From assembly GCA_951802195.1 (NCBI GenBank), contig OX637628.1:744001-808000 (forward strand): a stretch of DNA of 64,000 bases. The letters are read 5' to 3'. Shown here piece by piece: positions 51,817 to 63,923 of this stretch (position 1 is its first letter; every line of letters starts with the position of its first letter). The position numbers and the translations under genes are program-made. The notes under the pieces are model-generated. The model was given only the letters and a program-made list of their open reading frames with translations, was not told where the DNA came from and did no database searches. Source of the DNA: Tausonia pullulans. Lineage: Eukaryota; Basidiomycota; Tremellomycetes; Cystofilobasidiales; Mrakiaceae.

Positions 51817-54800
51817 ATGTTCGGCGGAGAACCCTTTGTTCGAGCGGCCAAGGGCATCACCAGAAGTGATGACCTGGCGTCTCCCTCTCCAGAGAAGCCA
51901 ACTTCAGCTCAGGGCGCCAGTGGAAGCGTGGCCTCTCGCTTTCATTTGTTCGGGGCGGGCGGGCCCTCCGGTACGGCCTCCGCTTCGAGCGTGACGTGTG
52001 AGTCTGCATCCTCCTGGACGACCGCCGACCCGCTAGCTCCGGTCTCCCCTATAGCGTTTCCAAACACCTCGGATGGGCCCTGAGATATGCGCTGAGAGGC
52101 CAAACATGAGAGCCGAGAGGCGTAATGGGATGCGGCCTTCGCCGTCGCCCTTGGGATGCCACCGCGGCCGTCGACCACGGGCCTGTTACCGTTCTCACAA
52201 GCGCACGGCTGATGCGCTCTCGCTCCTCTTTCTTTCGAACAGCCTCTCGCTCGAAGGTCAGGAGCACACCTGCTCAGCAATCATCCTCCGAGCCCTCATC
52301 GCGCCCGGAACCTCACATTCGCTCGCTCTCCGGGCCGTACACTTCTCATGGGGAAGTTTCGATCGGGATGGACGCCAGTGCCGACTCTTGGCGGTTGCGG
52401 GAAGCCCACCGCCATACTAGATCGTGCGTGTGGCATCACCGATCCGGTGAGGTCTCGACAATACTGACGGGCCATATCTTAGACTGGACCAGCGGCCGCG
52501 ACAAGGAGACCACTACACCACATCGTCTTATGCGGCCCTCACTACGCCAACCCATCACGGGGAGGCCTGTGACCCGGTCTCCACTTCGCTTGCACACCCT
52601 CCCGCGCTGCCGGCGGCTTCCAGCACCTCTGGATCCTCTTCGCTGAGCTGGAGATCCCCTGTTCCACGGGGACCGAATGCTCCTCGTCCGGACACTTCAT
52701 CTGAGGAGACCGTCGCCTTCCCGTCAACGAAGGCATCCACCCCTCCGCCTCCTCCTCCCACCATGGACTCACAAGCAAGCTCTCTCGTCGCTTACGAAGA
52801 CGGCACAACCTCTCAACGGCGATCGTTACCGCCACAATCCCAGTCACGTACAGCGGACTCTACAATTCCAGTGCCGCTTTCTCTCCCATCCTCATCTTCG
52901 ACAATTCAGGCCAATGGCATCACGGCCACAATAACCCCTCCTCCGATCTCGCGAGATTCCAGAAACAGACAGCTCACCATCAACCCTACCCCCGACGTCG
53001 ACCATGGGCGTAGCCATCCTAACCCGAATCTCATCAGCAAACGCGAAGACCGATCGCTTGCTCCTTCAAAAGGCGGAGGTATCGGAATTACGTCTTTCGT
53101 CAAGGCCGCTGAGGGCGTCGGTCCTCGCGGGAGTCCCAAGCCGCAGATGGTGACTTCGCCGTGCATATGTTGCGCCGCGACGCTTCAATATCCGAAGACG
53201 ATTTCATCCTTCCGTTGTACTGTTTGTGGGACTATCACGGACATAGTGTTATCCGAACGCAGAGCGGCAGGTCAGTCTGCATATCTTCTTTGCAACGTTC
53301 TAGCTGCTTCTTTCTGACGGGGTTCTCGGTTCAGGGCTCGCCAAGGGCACCGACCCTCTGCCCCTCTCACTCGCTCGCTTCCAGCAGCTCCTGACTTCGG
53401 CTCGCCATGCATCGGATACCGGCTTGTCTTCATCTCCAACGAGCTCCCATCGCTTAGACGAAGGTGAGACCGACAATCCTATCGCGGACGCGCGGACTCT
53501 CGAAGGAGAATCTGGCGGGGAGGAAGAGCAACATTCTCATGCTCAGGCTCCGGGGCCTGAGTCGCCAAATTTGACGAGCGCATCCAAATGCGAAGTGGCC
53601 GCTGCTTGGTGGACACCGCTCGCGTCCGAGCTGTTGGCTGTCTTTTCGCACTGGTCCAGTCTCTCTGGATCTTTCCAAACGGTGAGTGTTGAAAATTTTC
53701 ATATTCCTCCGTTAAGCAAGACTGACTATATCTCGCCGAGAAGGGCGCCAAGCCGTCTCTGTCAGAGCCCGGCATTAGCATGGCTGAGCTCAGAGCATTC
53801 TATGATATGCTGCTTGGACTGCCGGAGGAGCTCGGAGCCGCCGTCGTCAAAGGGCTCGAGGGTCTGCTCCGACGGCCCCGCAGAAGGTTCGATGCTGCTT
53901 CAAGTGGAAAAGGCCTTAGCTGGGTGAGCATGAGGATCTCCCGCATAAACTTGACCACTCCCTTCAACTGACATCCTTCGCGTCTCTTTAGGTGCTGGTT
54001 ATCTTGGAAGTGAGTTGCAGTTTACTTCACGAACGAATCTTCCTCTCGCTGATGAATTCCCTATTCTCATAGTGTCCATTCTTGTTCATTAAAGGCGCTT
54101 CTGAGACGCAAGCGGCGCAGTCTGTTATCAAGCGTTTCCTTGGTATGCACACAGCCAAAGTCTTGTTGCCTCCTCGTTATTCATGGCTGATAGTTTTATC
54201 TTAGGTATCGTCTCGAATCTCGCAAACGACCAACATCATTTCCTCGTCTTCTGGTTCTCTGAACTCTACTCACCTGAGGAGTTTCAGCGGCGGATCGAGC
54301 TCATAAATCTCACGTAAGCTTAAGACGCTTCCGCTATCCAGAGTGGACCATCGACTGAACCTTTTCCGGTTGACAGTATTGTGCCTCGGATTCAGAAGCA
54401 TATGCACACGATGAGCCAATCCCAAACTCGTCGTCACAAGAGGCCACTGCCCTACCTTTACGACTGGAGATTCCGCTCAGCCGCCCGGACGCTCTCCCTC
54501 TTCTTTGCCTCGAATGCACTACGGCCTCAAGTACCCATCTCAAGCTTCTACCTGACGCTCCTTGACAACTTGAACGTCGTCGACGATTACGAGAGCTGGA
54601 TCGCCACGGCCGCGTCGGGGTCAGTGCTATTACTCATCTTCTTCCGATTTCCCTGCTGACTGAAGCGTGCTCTGGACCCCACAGGACGAGTTCTAAGTCC
54701 GCCTTCTTCCTCTCCCAATACCCTTTCATGATGTCGTTGGGCCTCAAGCTCCACATCCTCATTCACGACTCCAAGTAATTTCCCATCCACCGCTTCTCAG

Positions 54801-56727
54801 CCATTCTTGAACTTGGGCTCAACTTGGCTTCACTCCCCAGAAAGCAGCAGACAGAACTAGCCTCCAAAACCGTCATTGGCCCCGATGGACGACGCGTCAT
54901 CCGACCGCACTACTTAACTCTCCGGATCAGGCGTGAGCGCCTGCTCGAGGACTCTCTCGCGCAGCTGTCGAGTAGCGCAGGCTACCTCAAGCGCGCTCTC
55001 AAGATTGCGTTTGCCGGAGAAGAGGGCGTTGATGCTGGTGGACTAAGAAAAGAGTGGTTCCTATTACTCGTCCGAGAGCTTCTGGATCAAAAATATGGTA
55101 TGTGAAAAACACAATTCTCGAGCCCAGTAATTGACTTACTGTTTTCGGGATAGGCATGTGGGTAACCGACCCAGACAGTAACCTCTGTGGGTCTCCACCT
55201 TTCCCAGAGACCATCAGTTTGAGCTGACACGCGAGACAATCGCGCCCTTAGGCTGGTTCAATCCAGGTTGGTCACCTCACAACATGTGCAAATTCAATAC
55301 ATATCTAGCTGACTCAACCTCTCCCCAAACGCAGCGAGTCTTGAGGCCGCGGAGCAATACGCGCTCATCGGGGTGGTTGTTGGCCTTGCAGGTCATTCCT
55401 CGCCGCCCATTGTTCTCTTCGCTTGTTTGGCACCTGACGTACAATACTTGACCCCTTTTCAGTCTACCACGCCTCTACTCTTGATATCCCCCTCCCTGGC
55501 GCGGTCTTCAAGCGTCTCCTCAACAAACAGGTCACTCTGGACGACCTGGCTGAGTGGCAGCCCGCCTTGGCCCGAGGCTTGCGCGAACTGCTCGTCTTTG
55601 AGGGGGACGTCGAATCAACCTATTGCCGAAGCTTCGTCGGCGAAGTCAGTCTAGGGTCATCCAACACTTCGATCCCGTCGAGGCTGACCTTGTGCGGTAC
55701 TGCAGTACGAGTCATTCGGAGAGGTCATCACGGTCCCTCTCGTTCCTGGAGGAGAAGACATTCCTTTAACAGGGGAGAACCGAGCAGGTAATTACAGTCG
55801 TTGCGTCCTCTGTCTTCTGCGTCTGATACTGATGCAATCCCCCAGAATACGTCGATCGGCTCGTCCAATTCATGCTCGTCGATTCGGTCTCTCGCCAATT
55901 CAAAGCCTTTCAGCGGGGCTGGCTCAGCGTATACGAAGGTGAGAGGTGCCTTTGGATCATTTCTGGAGCTTTCCTGCTGAGCTACTTTTGTCCACTCGTG
56001 GACAGGCAATGCGCTCTCACTCTTGCACGCTGAAGAGATTGAACGCCTCGTCAAGGGTTCACCCGAACCGCTCGACGTCGGCCAGGTGAGCTCGCTCTGA
56101 CTTCTGAGTCTTCGACTGCTGCTGAATAAACTGATCGCTTGAAAGCTCCGAGCGGTGGCCCATTACGAAGGCTTCGATCCGGAAGACCCCCTCATCGAGT
56201 GAATTTCCCTGTGCCTGAGTCCTTTTTCACGCTTTTCAGTCACTGAAATTTGGCGTATGTAGGTCCTTCTGGGCGATAGTGAATGCCTTTTCCCTCGAAC
56301 AACAGCGAAAGCTCCTCGCCTTTGTGGTGAGCCCGTCCTGCGCCCGCACTTCCTTTCAGGCGAAGCTAATGCCGGCCTTGTTTTTGAAGACCGGAAGTGA
56401 CCGCATCCCAGCTACCGGACTCGTCAACCTCAGTTTCCGCATACAAGCCGTACACGTTCCTCTCGACCATCTTCCCTGTAGGCATCCCATCCATGATGCC
56501 TGATATGGTGCAGTTCATGCCCTGACCAGTCCTTTTTTCTTTGATCTAGCGAGCCACACTTGGTTCGCACAGTGTCGCGTATCCTCCATCTTTCCTGCTC
56601 GGAGCTGACCCCCGACAACCCTCACAGCTTCAACACCCTTTGCCTCCCACGATATCGCTCAAGTTCCTCACTCCAGAAGAAGCTCAAGGATGCCCTGGAA
56701 ATGAGCTCCGGCTTCGGCCTCAAGTAA
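51817..56727 (+). CDS. HUL4: HECT-type E3 ubiquitin ligase, Hul4-like
   Basis: HECT ligases take ubiquitin from an E2 on a catalytic cysteine and pass it to substrates. The start at 51817 gives MFGGEPFVRAAKGITRSDD, followed by a long disordered Ser/Pro-rich part. At about 53155 a CxxC...CxxC element appears (CICCAATLQYPKTISSFRC, then TVCG), as at the N-terminus of Hul4. The middle region has RPLPYLYDWRFRSAARTLSL. The HECT domain starts near LKRALKIAFAGEEGVDAGG and runs through GLRKEWFLLLVRELLD, NLCWFNPASLEAAEQYALIG, VVGLAVYH, RGLRELLVFEGDVESTYC and ALSLLHAEEIERLVKGS. The active-site loop is SHTCFNTLCLPRYR. Its Cys codon is split: TG at 56561-56562 and C at 56628. The protein ends SSGFGLK with the stop at 56727. 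Hul4/HECTD2-type is preferred over Rsp5 or Hul5, because the CxxC element is present and WW domains and IQ motifs are absent. Confidence 0.9.
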
Positions 56728-56764
56728 TCCATGAGGTACATTCTCTCGTTCGCATCGCATATCC

Positions 56765-58048
56765 CTATCCTGCATGACTTCTTGCACAAGCCTCACAGGG
56801 CCCTACACTGTCCGTCATGATATTGAGAGAGAAAGTTTCCTCTACGAGAACTCTTGACCGCACGCAGACTTCTCCCATGCAAGCGTCCCAAGTGACTTCC
56901 TTCCGCTTGATATCCTCGATGTCGTCGGTCGACGCCGTCGTGGAACAGACCTCGGAGCTGACAGACCAACAATAGACGCCGTCAACGAAGATGAAGACGT
57001 TGGGCAGGAACATGACGTCGACATGCTCGAGGATCGCTGGGGCCCTTCTTAGCCTCTTTCCTGCGTATCCGGGTAATGAGAATGATGGAGCACAAACCTG
57101 CGGAACCTTCTCTCTTCTCGTCGTAGAAGAGATCGTACTCCAGCACGCACTCGCTTTTCTTCTTGGCGACGAGTTTCATGATCGCCTAATTAGGTTTTGT
57201 TTTCTTCTTCTTTGGAGGGGGCGACCCCCAGTGGACGCTAATGATGGAGAGCTCCAAGGTAGACTGTCCGGCACGCAGGGCGGTCATCTCCTGGGACGAC
57301 TAAGAGTAGCGGAAGTCGTCAGTCAAATGAAACAAGATATGAGACAGATTGAGGGACAGAGCAGCGATGCAAAGCATGCACTTGCCGTGCGAATGGGGAG
57401 CAACCAGTCATATTCAAAGGGCAATGCAACGGGCAATAATGAGAGGCGTGGGGCTAAGAACCATTTTGTCCAGAACTCGATCGAGACTACCCCGGCGAGC
57501 TCTCCCGTCCCGGCTCCCTCCTGAACCGAGCCACCATTTTTGAAGAGGCAAACACTCTTGAGGACTGTCGGAAGTTTCAACATAGTGCTGGGGAGCTCGG
57601 ATTTCCAAGTCAAAACCGCCGGGCCAACAACGAGAGAGTAAGGCATGACCGAAACAGGTCAGCTCGGCCGGCGGCGACTGTTGCAGGGCAGCTTGCCAGC
57701 AGCTTGAAGCGGATCTTCCACTCTTTCTTCGTGTCCCACCACACCTGCGGCTTGTTGGTGTTGATTTCGAACATCTTCATGCACTTTTCGCGGCTTCCCT
57801 TGATGCCGAAGATCTCCAGGAACCGCTGGACGTCGGCCTGACCACCCCTACACACGCGCCCCATAAAATTAGACTCCAAGTGCATCGTCCGTTTAGACTA
57901 ACAAAAAAGATGAGACGCAGAGGGAGACGATCTTGGAGTTCATCCATCCTCCTTCCAAGCCTCATCTTAGTTCATGCAGGACAATGATTTTCATCCAGAG
58001 GTCAGCGACGTGCTTCACTTCCTCAGACCAGCTGTCGGGGTAGCGCAT
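56765..58048 (-). CDS. Unrecognised multi-exon gene, exon structure tentative
   Basis: I do not recognise this gene. Several minus-strand segments have clearly protein-like sequence with GC-ending codons and lie between plausible splice sites. At 58048 the frame gives MRYPDSWSEEVKHVADLWMK. After an intron comes RTMHLESNFMGRVCRGGQAD, then VQRFLEIFGIKGSREKCMKM, FEINTNKPQVWWDTKKEWKI and RFKLLA. Further on are LTWKSELPSTMLKLPTVLKS, VCLFKNGGSVQEGAGTGELA and MTALRAGQSTLELSIISVHW. Next come KLVAKKKSECVLEYDLFYDE and DVMFLPNVFIFVDGVYCWSV, with a possible stop at 56765. The last pieces alternate in a way that suggests beta strands. I could not join every exon cleanly, so a decayed gene is possible. It is tail-to-tail with HUL4, with only 37 bases between stops. 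Start and end are provisional. Confidence 0.45.
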
Positions 58049-58485
58049 GATGGTGGGGGTGATTATTTATTTATTTGGTTTCTCTCGAGTCCACTGAGAG
58101 TCATGATCGGCGAGGTGGCGCAACTAAAGGCGGCCCCTGACCAAGTGATAACGTGCGCCGGGTGCGCGCGGTGACCCGAAAATGGGGTGCGACATGACAC
58201 GCAAACAAGTCTTCCTCCAGGGAGACTTCCTTGATTGAAACAGTGACAATCTCTGGTAGCAGTGCCAGCCGCCGTCAGATCTCCCAGGAAGCAATCGGCC
58301 TCCCTCATCTCTCTCGCGCCTTGCCTCCACTCGATGCAGTTGATCGACCTCTTTTCTTTTTGCCGGAGGACGAGGGTAAAAATCAATCAAGTTTATCCAT
58401 ATATCCAGATAAGAAAGGCCCTGAGTTATTCCAAGGGCGCTTTGCTGACGAGAACGCGAGCGAAGAGTCCAGCGTGCACCGTCCC
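58049..58485. other. Short intergenic, GH5 3' flank and promoter of the unrecognised gene
   Basis: Both neighbours are on the minus strand. The stretch includes a TTTATTTATTTATT run at about 58062-58076 just upstream of the provisional start at 58048. No further gene is supported. Confidence 0.4.
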
Positions 58486-60890
58486 TCAACCGCTCTTCGC
58501 GTTCTGGATCTTGGCAGCATTGACAAGGTAGCCATACGTGGTCGTATCGTTCGAGTACGTCGCATAGCCATCATCCGGGGAGAATCTGAGCCGTAAGTGG
58601 TAGAGGATTTAGCGAAAGGCTACAAGATCACAATCAAGGGTATTGCACTTACCCTTTGACAATGTCATCGTTGTACTTGATGTTACCCTCCTGAGAGAGA
58701 CCGGATTGACCCCACTGCCAGTTCCTATGTGAGTTCAAAGCCATGATTGCGAAAGGTGGTCAGTTAAAACGAGAGGAAAAAACTCCGGTCGCGCGCCTGA
58801 CCACTGCCATGGCACGAAAGACGCACATGATGCCGCCGATGTCGCCCTTGAGCGCAGCGTCGTACCAAAGGGGGTAGATGCGAGTAGCATTCTCGTCTGG
58901 AGTAGGCAAATTGAGTCAATTGAACTGAATAAATCTGCAGCAGCATGCCACAGTGCCATGTCGTTCCCATTCCGACTGTCTTCATCTTCGGTCCATTCTC
59001 ATCGACATGTTCCTTCCATCTTGTCCGAGTGACTCACATGTATCAAGCCCGAATTCTTCAAGGACGACAGGCTTTTTAGCAACGTAAGATGAGTAGATGT
59101 GTTCCCGGATCCAGTTGGCTAAAATATGAGGGTCAGTGATCATCAAGGGTGGCCGGGGACACGTCGTCACTCCAATGGAACACACTCACTTCCCCATAGG
59201 GCATGGCCATCATCGTGCTTTCCGGGGTACCAGGACCCAGGGTACGAGTGGAAAGTTCCTGGGTAGGGAATACGAAATGAATGAGAGGTCAGTCAGTCCT
59301 TGAGGGGTGGCAGATGCTGCGGCGCTCAACGTCTCCCTCCTCCTTCCCCTCTCCCTATTCTTGCATTGTTTTCCCATCTTCCAGCTCTCTTGCGATAACT
59401 TACCATAATCGATGTTTTCCATCTCCAGAATCTCGTCAAAGGACGTGCCGCTACCCCCATTGTAAACGTAATCGGTGATGACGCTGGAATTCGCGTAGTT
59501 CTGCATGCCTTCGTCTCCGCTAGTAACCATATGCCACGGATCGAGCTGCTTGATGAACTGATAAGATAGGCAATGGTCAGCCACTGGGGAGCAAGGAGGC
59601 TGCTCTGGACGATTGGCACTCGCGTGCATCGCCACGTACCGCAGACTGGTCCCTCATCCAGGTGGACAGCGTCTCGACTGTGCAGTTGGGGCTCGCAGGC
59701 ATCTCTCCCGAGCAGCGCGCCTCATTGGCGAGCTCCCAAGCGAAGATGCTCGGCGAATCCTTGTAGCGGTTGACAACGAGCGAGACCCAATCCTGGTAGA
59801 CCTGGATAATCTGCGGCTGCGTGTAGAACGAGTCGTGCAAGCTGTGCCACCCAAGTTAGAATCCGCTGGGTGAACGGACAGAAACAGAAAATCCGCTCAC
59901 TAGGCCGTCTCGTTGTTGCTAGCGAACTGCTGGTTATAGAGGTCCATTCCTCCGTAGCCGATCCACTATGAAAAGAATGAGCATCAGCGGCGGATCTCCC
60001 ATTGTCAGACATATACTCAGAGGCTCAACACTGACGTTGTTGACAAGAGCAGGGACGAGCTTGATCTCGTATTCGCCTGCAAGCCTCACGATGCGGTCAA
60101 GCCTAGGGATGCCGTTCTCCTGCAGTCCAGTTCCAAGCGCGTCGCATCAGAGGGTGAAGCCCAGCTTGCAAAAGGTGAGGCAGAACGAAAACTAATGCAC
60201 ACCTCCCAGTTGTACTCGACCGTTCCGTTCTTAAAAAACTGGTAGTACGCAAGCTTCTCGTTTTCCGGGACGGCGTCGACGATGCCAAAGCCCCAGATGC
60301 GGAGAACCTTGATGCCGGCGTCCTTCCTGGAGGGGTGGTACGCGAGAGAAGCGCTCGGTCAGTTGCCTTTATTTGGAAAATGCCTTGCCAAGTATGTCTC
60401 ACATGGTCTGGAGAGTGAGACGGACGTCCGACTCGGCCTTATACGAGATGCATGACAGTCAGTCTTCATACCGCTGAACTCCGCTTCCCCAGCCGCCCAG
60501 TCGGTTCGAGCTAACCGACCACTCACCTCAAGATGTGTGATCCAGTCTGAAGGAAACAACACAAATCAGCCACAAAGAACTCCGCTTTTCGATGAGAGTG
60601 GCGATGAGACGAAGCACAGGAGTTGGTTCCGGCGAAGAAGAAGGGTTTGCCATCGAGCGAGACTGTATGAGATGATCAGAGGCACGATCGGTAAGTTCCT
60701 ATGGCGCTTCAGTGGCGCATTCCTGCTTGCCCCGACACTCACACTGGGTCCCGTTGGTCTGCACAAAGCCAGGAGGACACCGCTTCGCAAGATCGTGCGC
60801 GTCGATAGACGAGGCCGGGGCGGCCGTGGTCGAGCCGATGAGGCTCGCGGCAACAAGGAGGGATGAGGCCGCGCGGGCTAGGGCAAGCAT
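58486..60890 (-). CDS. Secreted GH5 mannan endo-1,4-beta-mannosidase
   Basis: The enzyme is expected to hydrolyse internal beta-1,4 links in mannans outside the cell. The start at 60890 gives MLALARAASSLLVAASLIGS, a typical signal peptide, followed by a short propeptide ending in Lys-Arg (residues 36-37), a Kex2-type site. A Cys-containing segment comes next, then VSLDGKPFFFAGTNSYW, the usual opening of fungal GH5 subfamily 7 mannanases. The domain continues with AGIKVLRIWGFG, NNWIGYGGMDLYN and SIFAWELANEARC, where Glu in ANE is the acid/base. Further on are GDEGM, YGTFHSYPGSWYPG and PVVLEEFGLD, whose second Glu is the nucleophile. It ends NAAKIQNAKSG at the stop at 58486. About ten exons are needed. 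No carbohydrate-binding module is visible. GH5_7 is favoured over exo-glucanase subfamilies by the ANEARC and GYGGMDLY motifs. Confidence 0.93.
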
Positions 60891-62135
60891 CTTCGAGAAG
60901 TATCTGTGTGGGAGAGAAGGAGGGGAGATGGTTGGTCAGGGCCAGAAAGTGATCGGAGCGGAACGCGGTCTGACCATTTGCGGTACTTGCAAGGGTCCCA
61001 GGCAGGGGAGGTCAGCGGATCATGCGAAAAGCCATCATATGGACGCGAGACAAACTGACCGACCGCGACCCGGTCCCAGAAGTGTTTAGCTCCTTAGCAC
61101 CTTCCTGAGATGCGCCGCCGGGAGAGACTGGTCGAGTTCGGTCGTCTGCACGCCGGTCAAAGCTGCGCGCAGTTTCGCAACCTCCGAGGAAGGGCCGGCC
61201 GGAATCTGACGGTCCTGGACAGCCCCTCGAGGCATGCGGACAATTCTTTGCCGAGTCCTTCCAGTCGTGAAAGTGATATCTCCTTGGGGATAATCATCCT
61301 GGAGCCGAGAGAGCGGGAGCCATATGAGTATGAGAAAGCGGGCGAGCATCGCATTGCGTGCGGAGCAGCCTCGGCATGGACGTCGATCAGGTTGACGTTT
61401 GGACTCGAAACGAGAGGCTTGGTTGATAATCCCTCGCTTGGTAAATTGCGTGTGCAGATGGATGCCGCGCCGGACGATACATGCGGATGATGAGAGAAGG
61501 AGGAGGAAGAGGGGTCCCTTCGACGATGAGCCATACAAATCAAGTCCTTGATACAGTTTGAGGAAGCTCGGGGTTTGGGTTGTGGGTTTGTGGCGAGGGA
61601 TAGGGAAGGACAAGGAGAATGAGATGCTAAAAGGAGGATGCTAGATGGGTAATTGTGTGAAAGAGAGAGAGAGAGAGGGAGAGAAAAGAGAGAGGGAGAG
61701 AGGGAGAGAGGGAAAGAAAGAGAGAGATGAGTCTGGAATAGATGGGTGATTGAGACGAGAGGCGAGCAAAGACGAGACGAGAAAGGAGAACGAGAGATGA
61801 CGGAGGGAGCTGGGCAGAGGGTCAAGTGAAGGAGAACAGACGGAAAGGTGAGGAAAAAAAAACAGGCCAGGGGCACCGGACGGACGGAAAGAAGAAGGGA
61901 TGGATGAGATGAGAAAGAACAATTCTTGTGGGCGCAGAGGAGGGGAAAGGGAAGCGAAGCGAAGACGATCTGGCGTTGTTGGAGTTGGCTAGAGAGGCGG
62001 AAGAGAGAAAGAGAGCAAGTGGACAAGGGAAGGGGCCATGTGTGGACCACATTGGGCAGAGCAACCGAGTGTGTCATGTCGATGCGGAGACAATGTTGCA
62101 GGCAGAGGTTAGACGTAGGCGCGCGCCCATCCGCT
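60891..62135. promoter_or_regulatory. GH5 promoter region with purine tract, and 3' flank of the next gene
   Basis: The 1.2-kb region upstream of the mannanase is purine-rich on the plus strand from about 61490 to 62030 and contains a GA microsatellite. A 306-codon frame on the minus strand across 61157-62077 is explained by this pyrimidine bias (it reads as Ser/Leu/Pro/Phe runs) and is not called a gene. Elements controlling the mannanase, if carbon-regulated, should lie here; I see none I can name. Confidence 0.5.
61661..61728 (+). repeat. GA/GGA microsatellite
   Basis: This is an almost pure purine run built from GA and GGGA units with a few A insertions, about 68 bases long, within the GH5 upstream region. 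Confidence 0.9.
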
Positions 62136-63923
62136 TCAGTCGAAGAGAGCGCTCATGTCGACAAGCCCATCGTCCGTCGCGTCACGCTGGAATTGAATCG
62201 CTGTGGAGGCGCCCTTGGGCGCGAAAGGGAGGTGTGTCCGGCGCATCATCAAGGACCTGGCGGGGGACGCAAGACAGAACTGTCAGCTTGGGGATGAGAC
62301 AGGGAAAAGAGACAGGAGAACACCGGCGCGCTGAAGTGCGCCTGTCGAGACACACGCGCTAGACGCGTCAAGAGGGCAAGAAACTCACAGTTCGTCCACC
62401 TCCCCCCGAGCTCGTCCAAAGCCATCCCCAACGAGGCCGCACGGAGTAGCGAGGATGATTTCGTCGATGTCATCCTTTTGGTCCTCGAGGATATTCTCGC
62501 TGTCCTCTTCTTCCTCCTCCTCTTCGTCCTCCACGGACCCCTCTCCCTCTGAGCTCGACGACGCGCTCGAGAGCTCCGGCGGAGGCACAGGGCATGGACA
62601 TGAGAACTGGAATGCGACGCCCTGTTGACCCTGTTCGAGCCCAGGACGCTGCGCCCAACCGTTGCCAGTCTCCCGTTGGTCGTCGACCTGCGCTGAGCTA
62701 CGTCTCCTCCGCTGATGGTCTGGCTCGTGCACGTCCCCGTCACCTGAGACCAGGTCGTCCTCGTCCTCGTCACGGGGTCGCGTCGTTGGAACGCTTCGCT
62801 GGAGCGTCGAGAGGAAGAGCATCTCGGAGAGCGTGAGGCTCTCGTTGAGCGTCTGGAGCGGGTCGTGCCCATGCTCATCCGATGGGCGAGACGCATCCAT
62901 CGACGTCGGTATTGGCGGAAGAGGAGGAAGAGAAAGCGAGGCCGAGAGGGAGGGAGCAGACGAGGACGACGAGGCAGACGGGGATAGGAAGATGTTGGGG
63001 TCCGAGGGAAGAGGTAAAGACGCCGACCGGCGAGGGAAACAGGTTGCGAAGTTCAGCCCGTCCGACGACGCCAGGGAGGTGGTGACAGGGGGACCGACCG
63101 CGAGCGTCGGCTCGTGCTGCTGCTGCTGCTGAGCAACGAGCGAGATCGGCCGAGAGTGGTGCAGACTGCTGGGAGCATTGCTGAGGGAGACTGAGAGCTG
63201 CTGCTGTTGGTGCTCCTGGTGGAACAACGACGTGCTCGGCGGTGAAGGCGTGAGAGAGTGGCTAGGTGAGGGCGAGCGGGACGACGATGACTGCAAGTAG
63301 AGATCGAGGGGTCGTCAGTCTCTTTCGGAGTTGGCTACGAACTCAACAGACACGCCGAAGACAAGAGGCTAAAAGCTCCTTCCACGGTCCTCGTGCCTCG
63401 ATCTATCCCAGACACCTGGGCCATGACGCGCAAGCTTCCAGCGGCGAAGATGGGCCAAACTTGGGACGACCTGGAGCGCGAGCGTCGGGGCCCTCAACGC
63501 ACTACGCTCTGGCGATACATCTTACTTTTCCTCATAATCGCAAGACCAAAGAGACAGGCCTCAGGGATAGCGTACACGAGTTCAAGAGCTGCCCCCGGCT
63601 GCCCCCACGATGACCACCGGTCGAGCAAGCGAACAACGCTGAGCGGCCCGCGCCAAGGGCCTCCTCCCTTCCTCCGCCTTCCTCCCATGCCTTGAGAGCT
63701 GAAGTCGCCTCTGTCACCTTATCAACGAACTCACCATGTCGATATCCACGTCCTGCCTTGTCCGTTTGTTGGCAGGACAAGGCTCAAACACGATGCTAGG
63801 CGCCGCCCCGGAGAGAAAGGGCTGATCGGCGCCCCCTACGTAGGCGAGGGAAGTCCGAAGCCTGCGGGAGGGTCGGCCGTCGTCGAATGTTGTTGGCGGA
63901 GGATGAGGGTGGGACGGGGACAT
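62136..63923 (-). CDS. Disordered, acidic hypothetical protein
   Basis: I cannot assign a function. The start at 63923 gives MSPSHPHPPPTTFDDGRPSR and the exon continues through RRLRTSLAYVGGADQPFLSG, APSIVFEPCPANKRTRQDVD and IDM. An intron of about 444 nt (63291-63734) keeps the frame. The main exon of some 300 codons is Ser/Pro-rich with two glutamine runs (HQQQQL and AQQQQQH), NESLTLSEMLFLSTLQRSVP, and a long acidic tract (SVEDEEEEEEEDSENI). An intron with donor near 62390 joins this to a final exon, MMRRTHLPFAPKGASTAIQF, which ends VDMSALFD at the stop at 62136. The final exon is well formed and less repetitive than the rest, so it and the RLRTSLAYVGG segment may be the conserved parts. KRTR could be a nuclear signal. 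A regulatory protein is a guess only. Confidence 0.62.
63117..63136 (+). repeat. CTG/CAG trinucleotide repeat within coding sequence
   Basis: The run consists of five CTG units on the plus strand. It encodes the AQQQQQ run of the disordered protein read on the minus strand. A second, mixed CTG/TTG run lies near 63200. Confidence 0.85.

Noticed and set aside
56600-56650. HECT ligase apparently lacking its catalytic cysteine
   Set aside because: The loss is an artefact of reading through an intron; the microexon at 56550-56562 supplies the first two bases of the Cys codon.
61157-62077. 306-codon open frame on the minus strand
   Set aside because: It is made of Ser/Leu/Pro/Phe runs dictated by a pyrimidine-rich strand; no domain, and part of it is a microsatellite.
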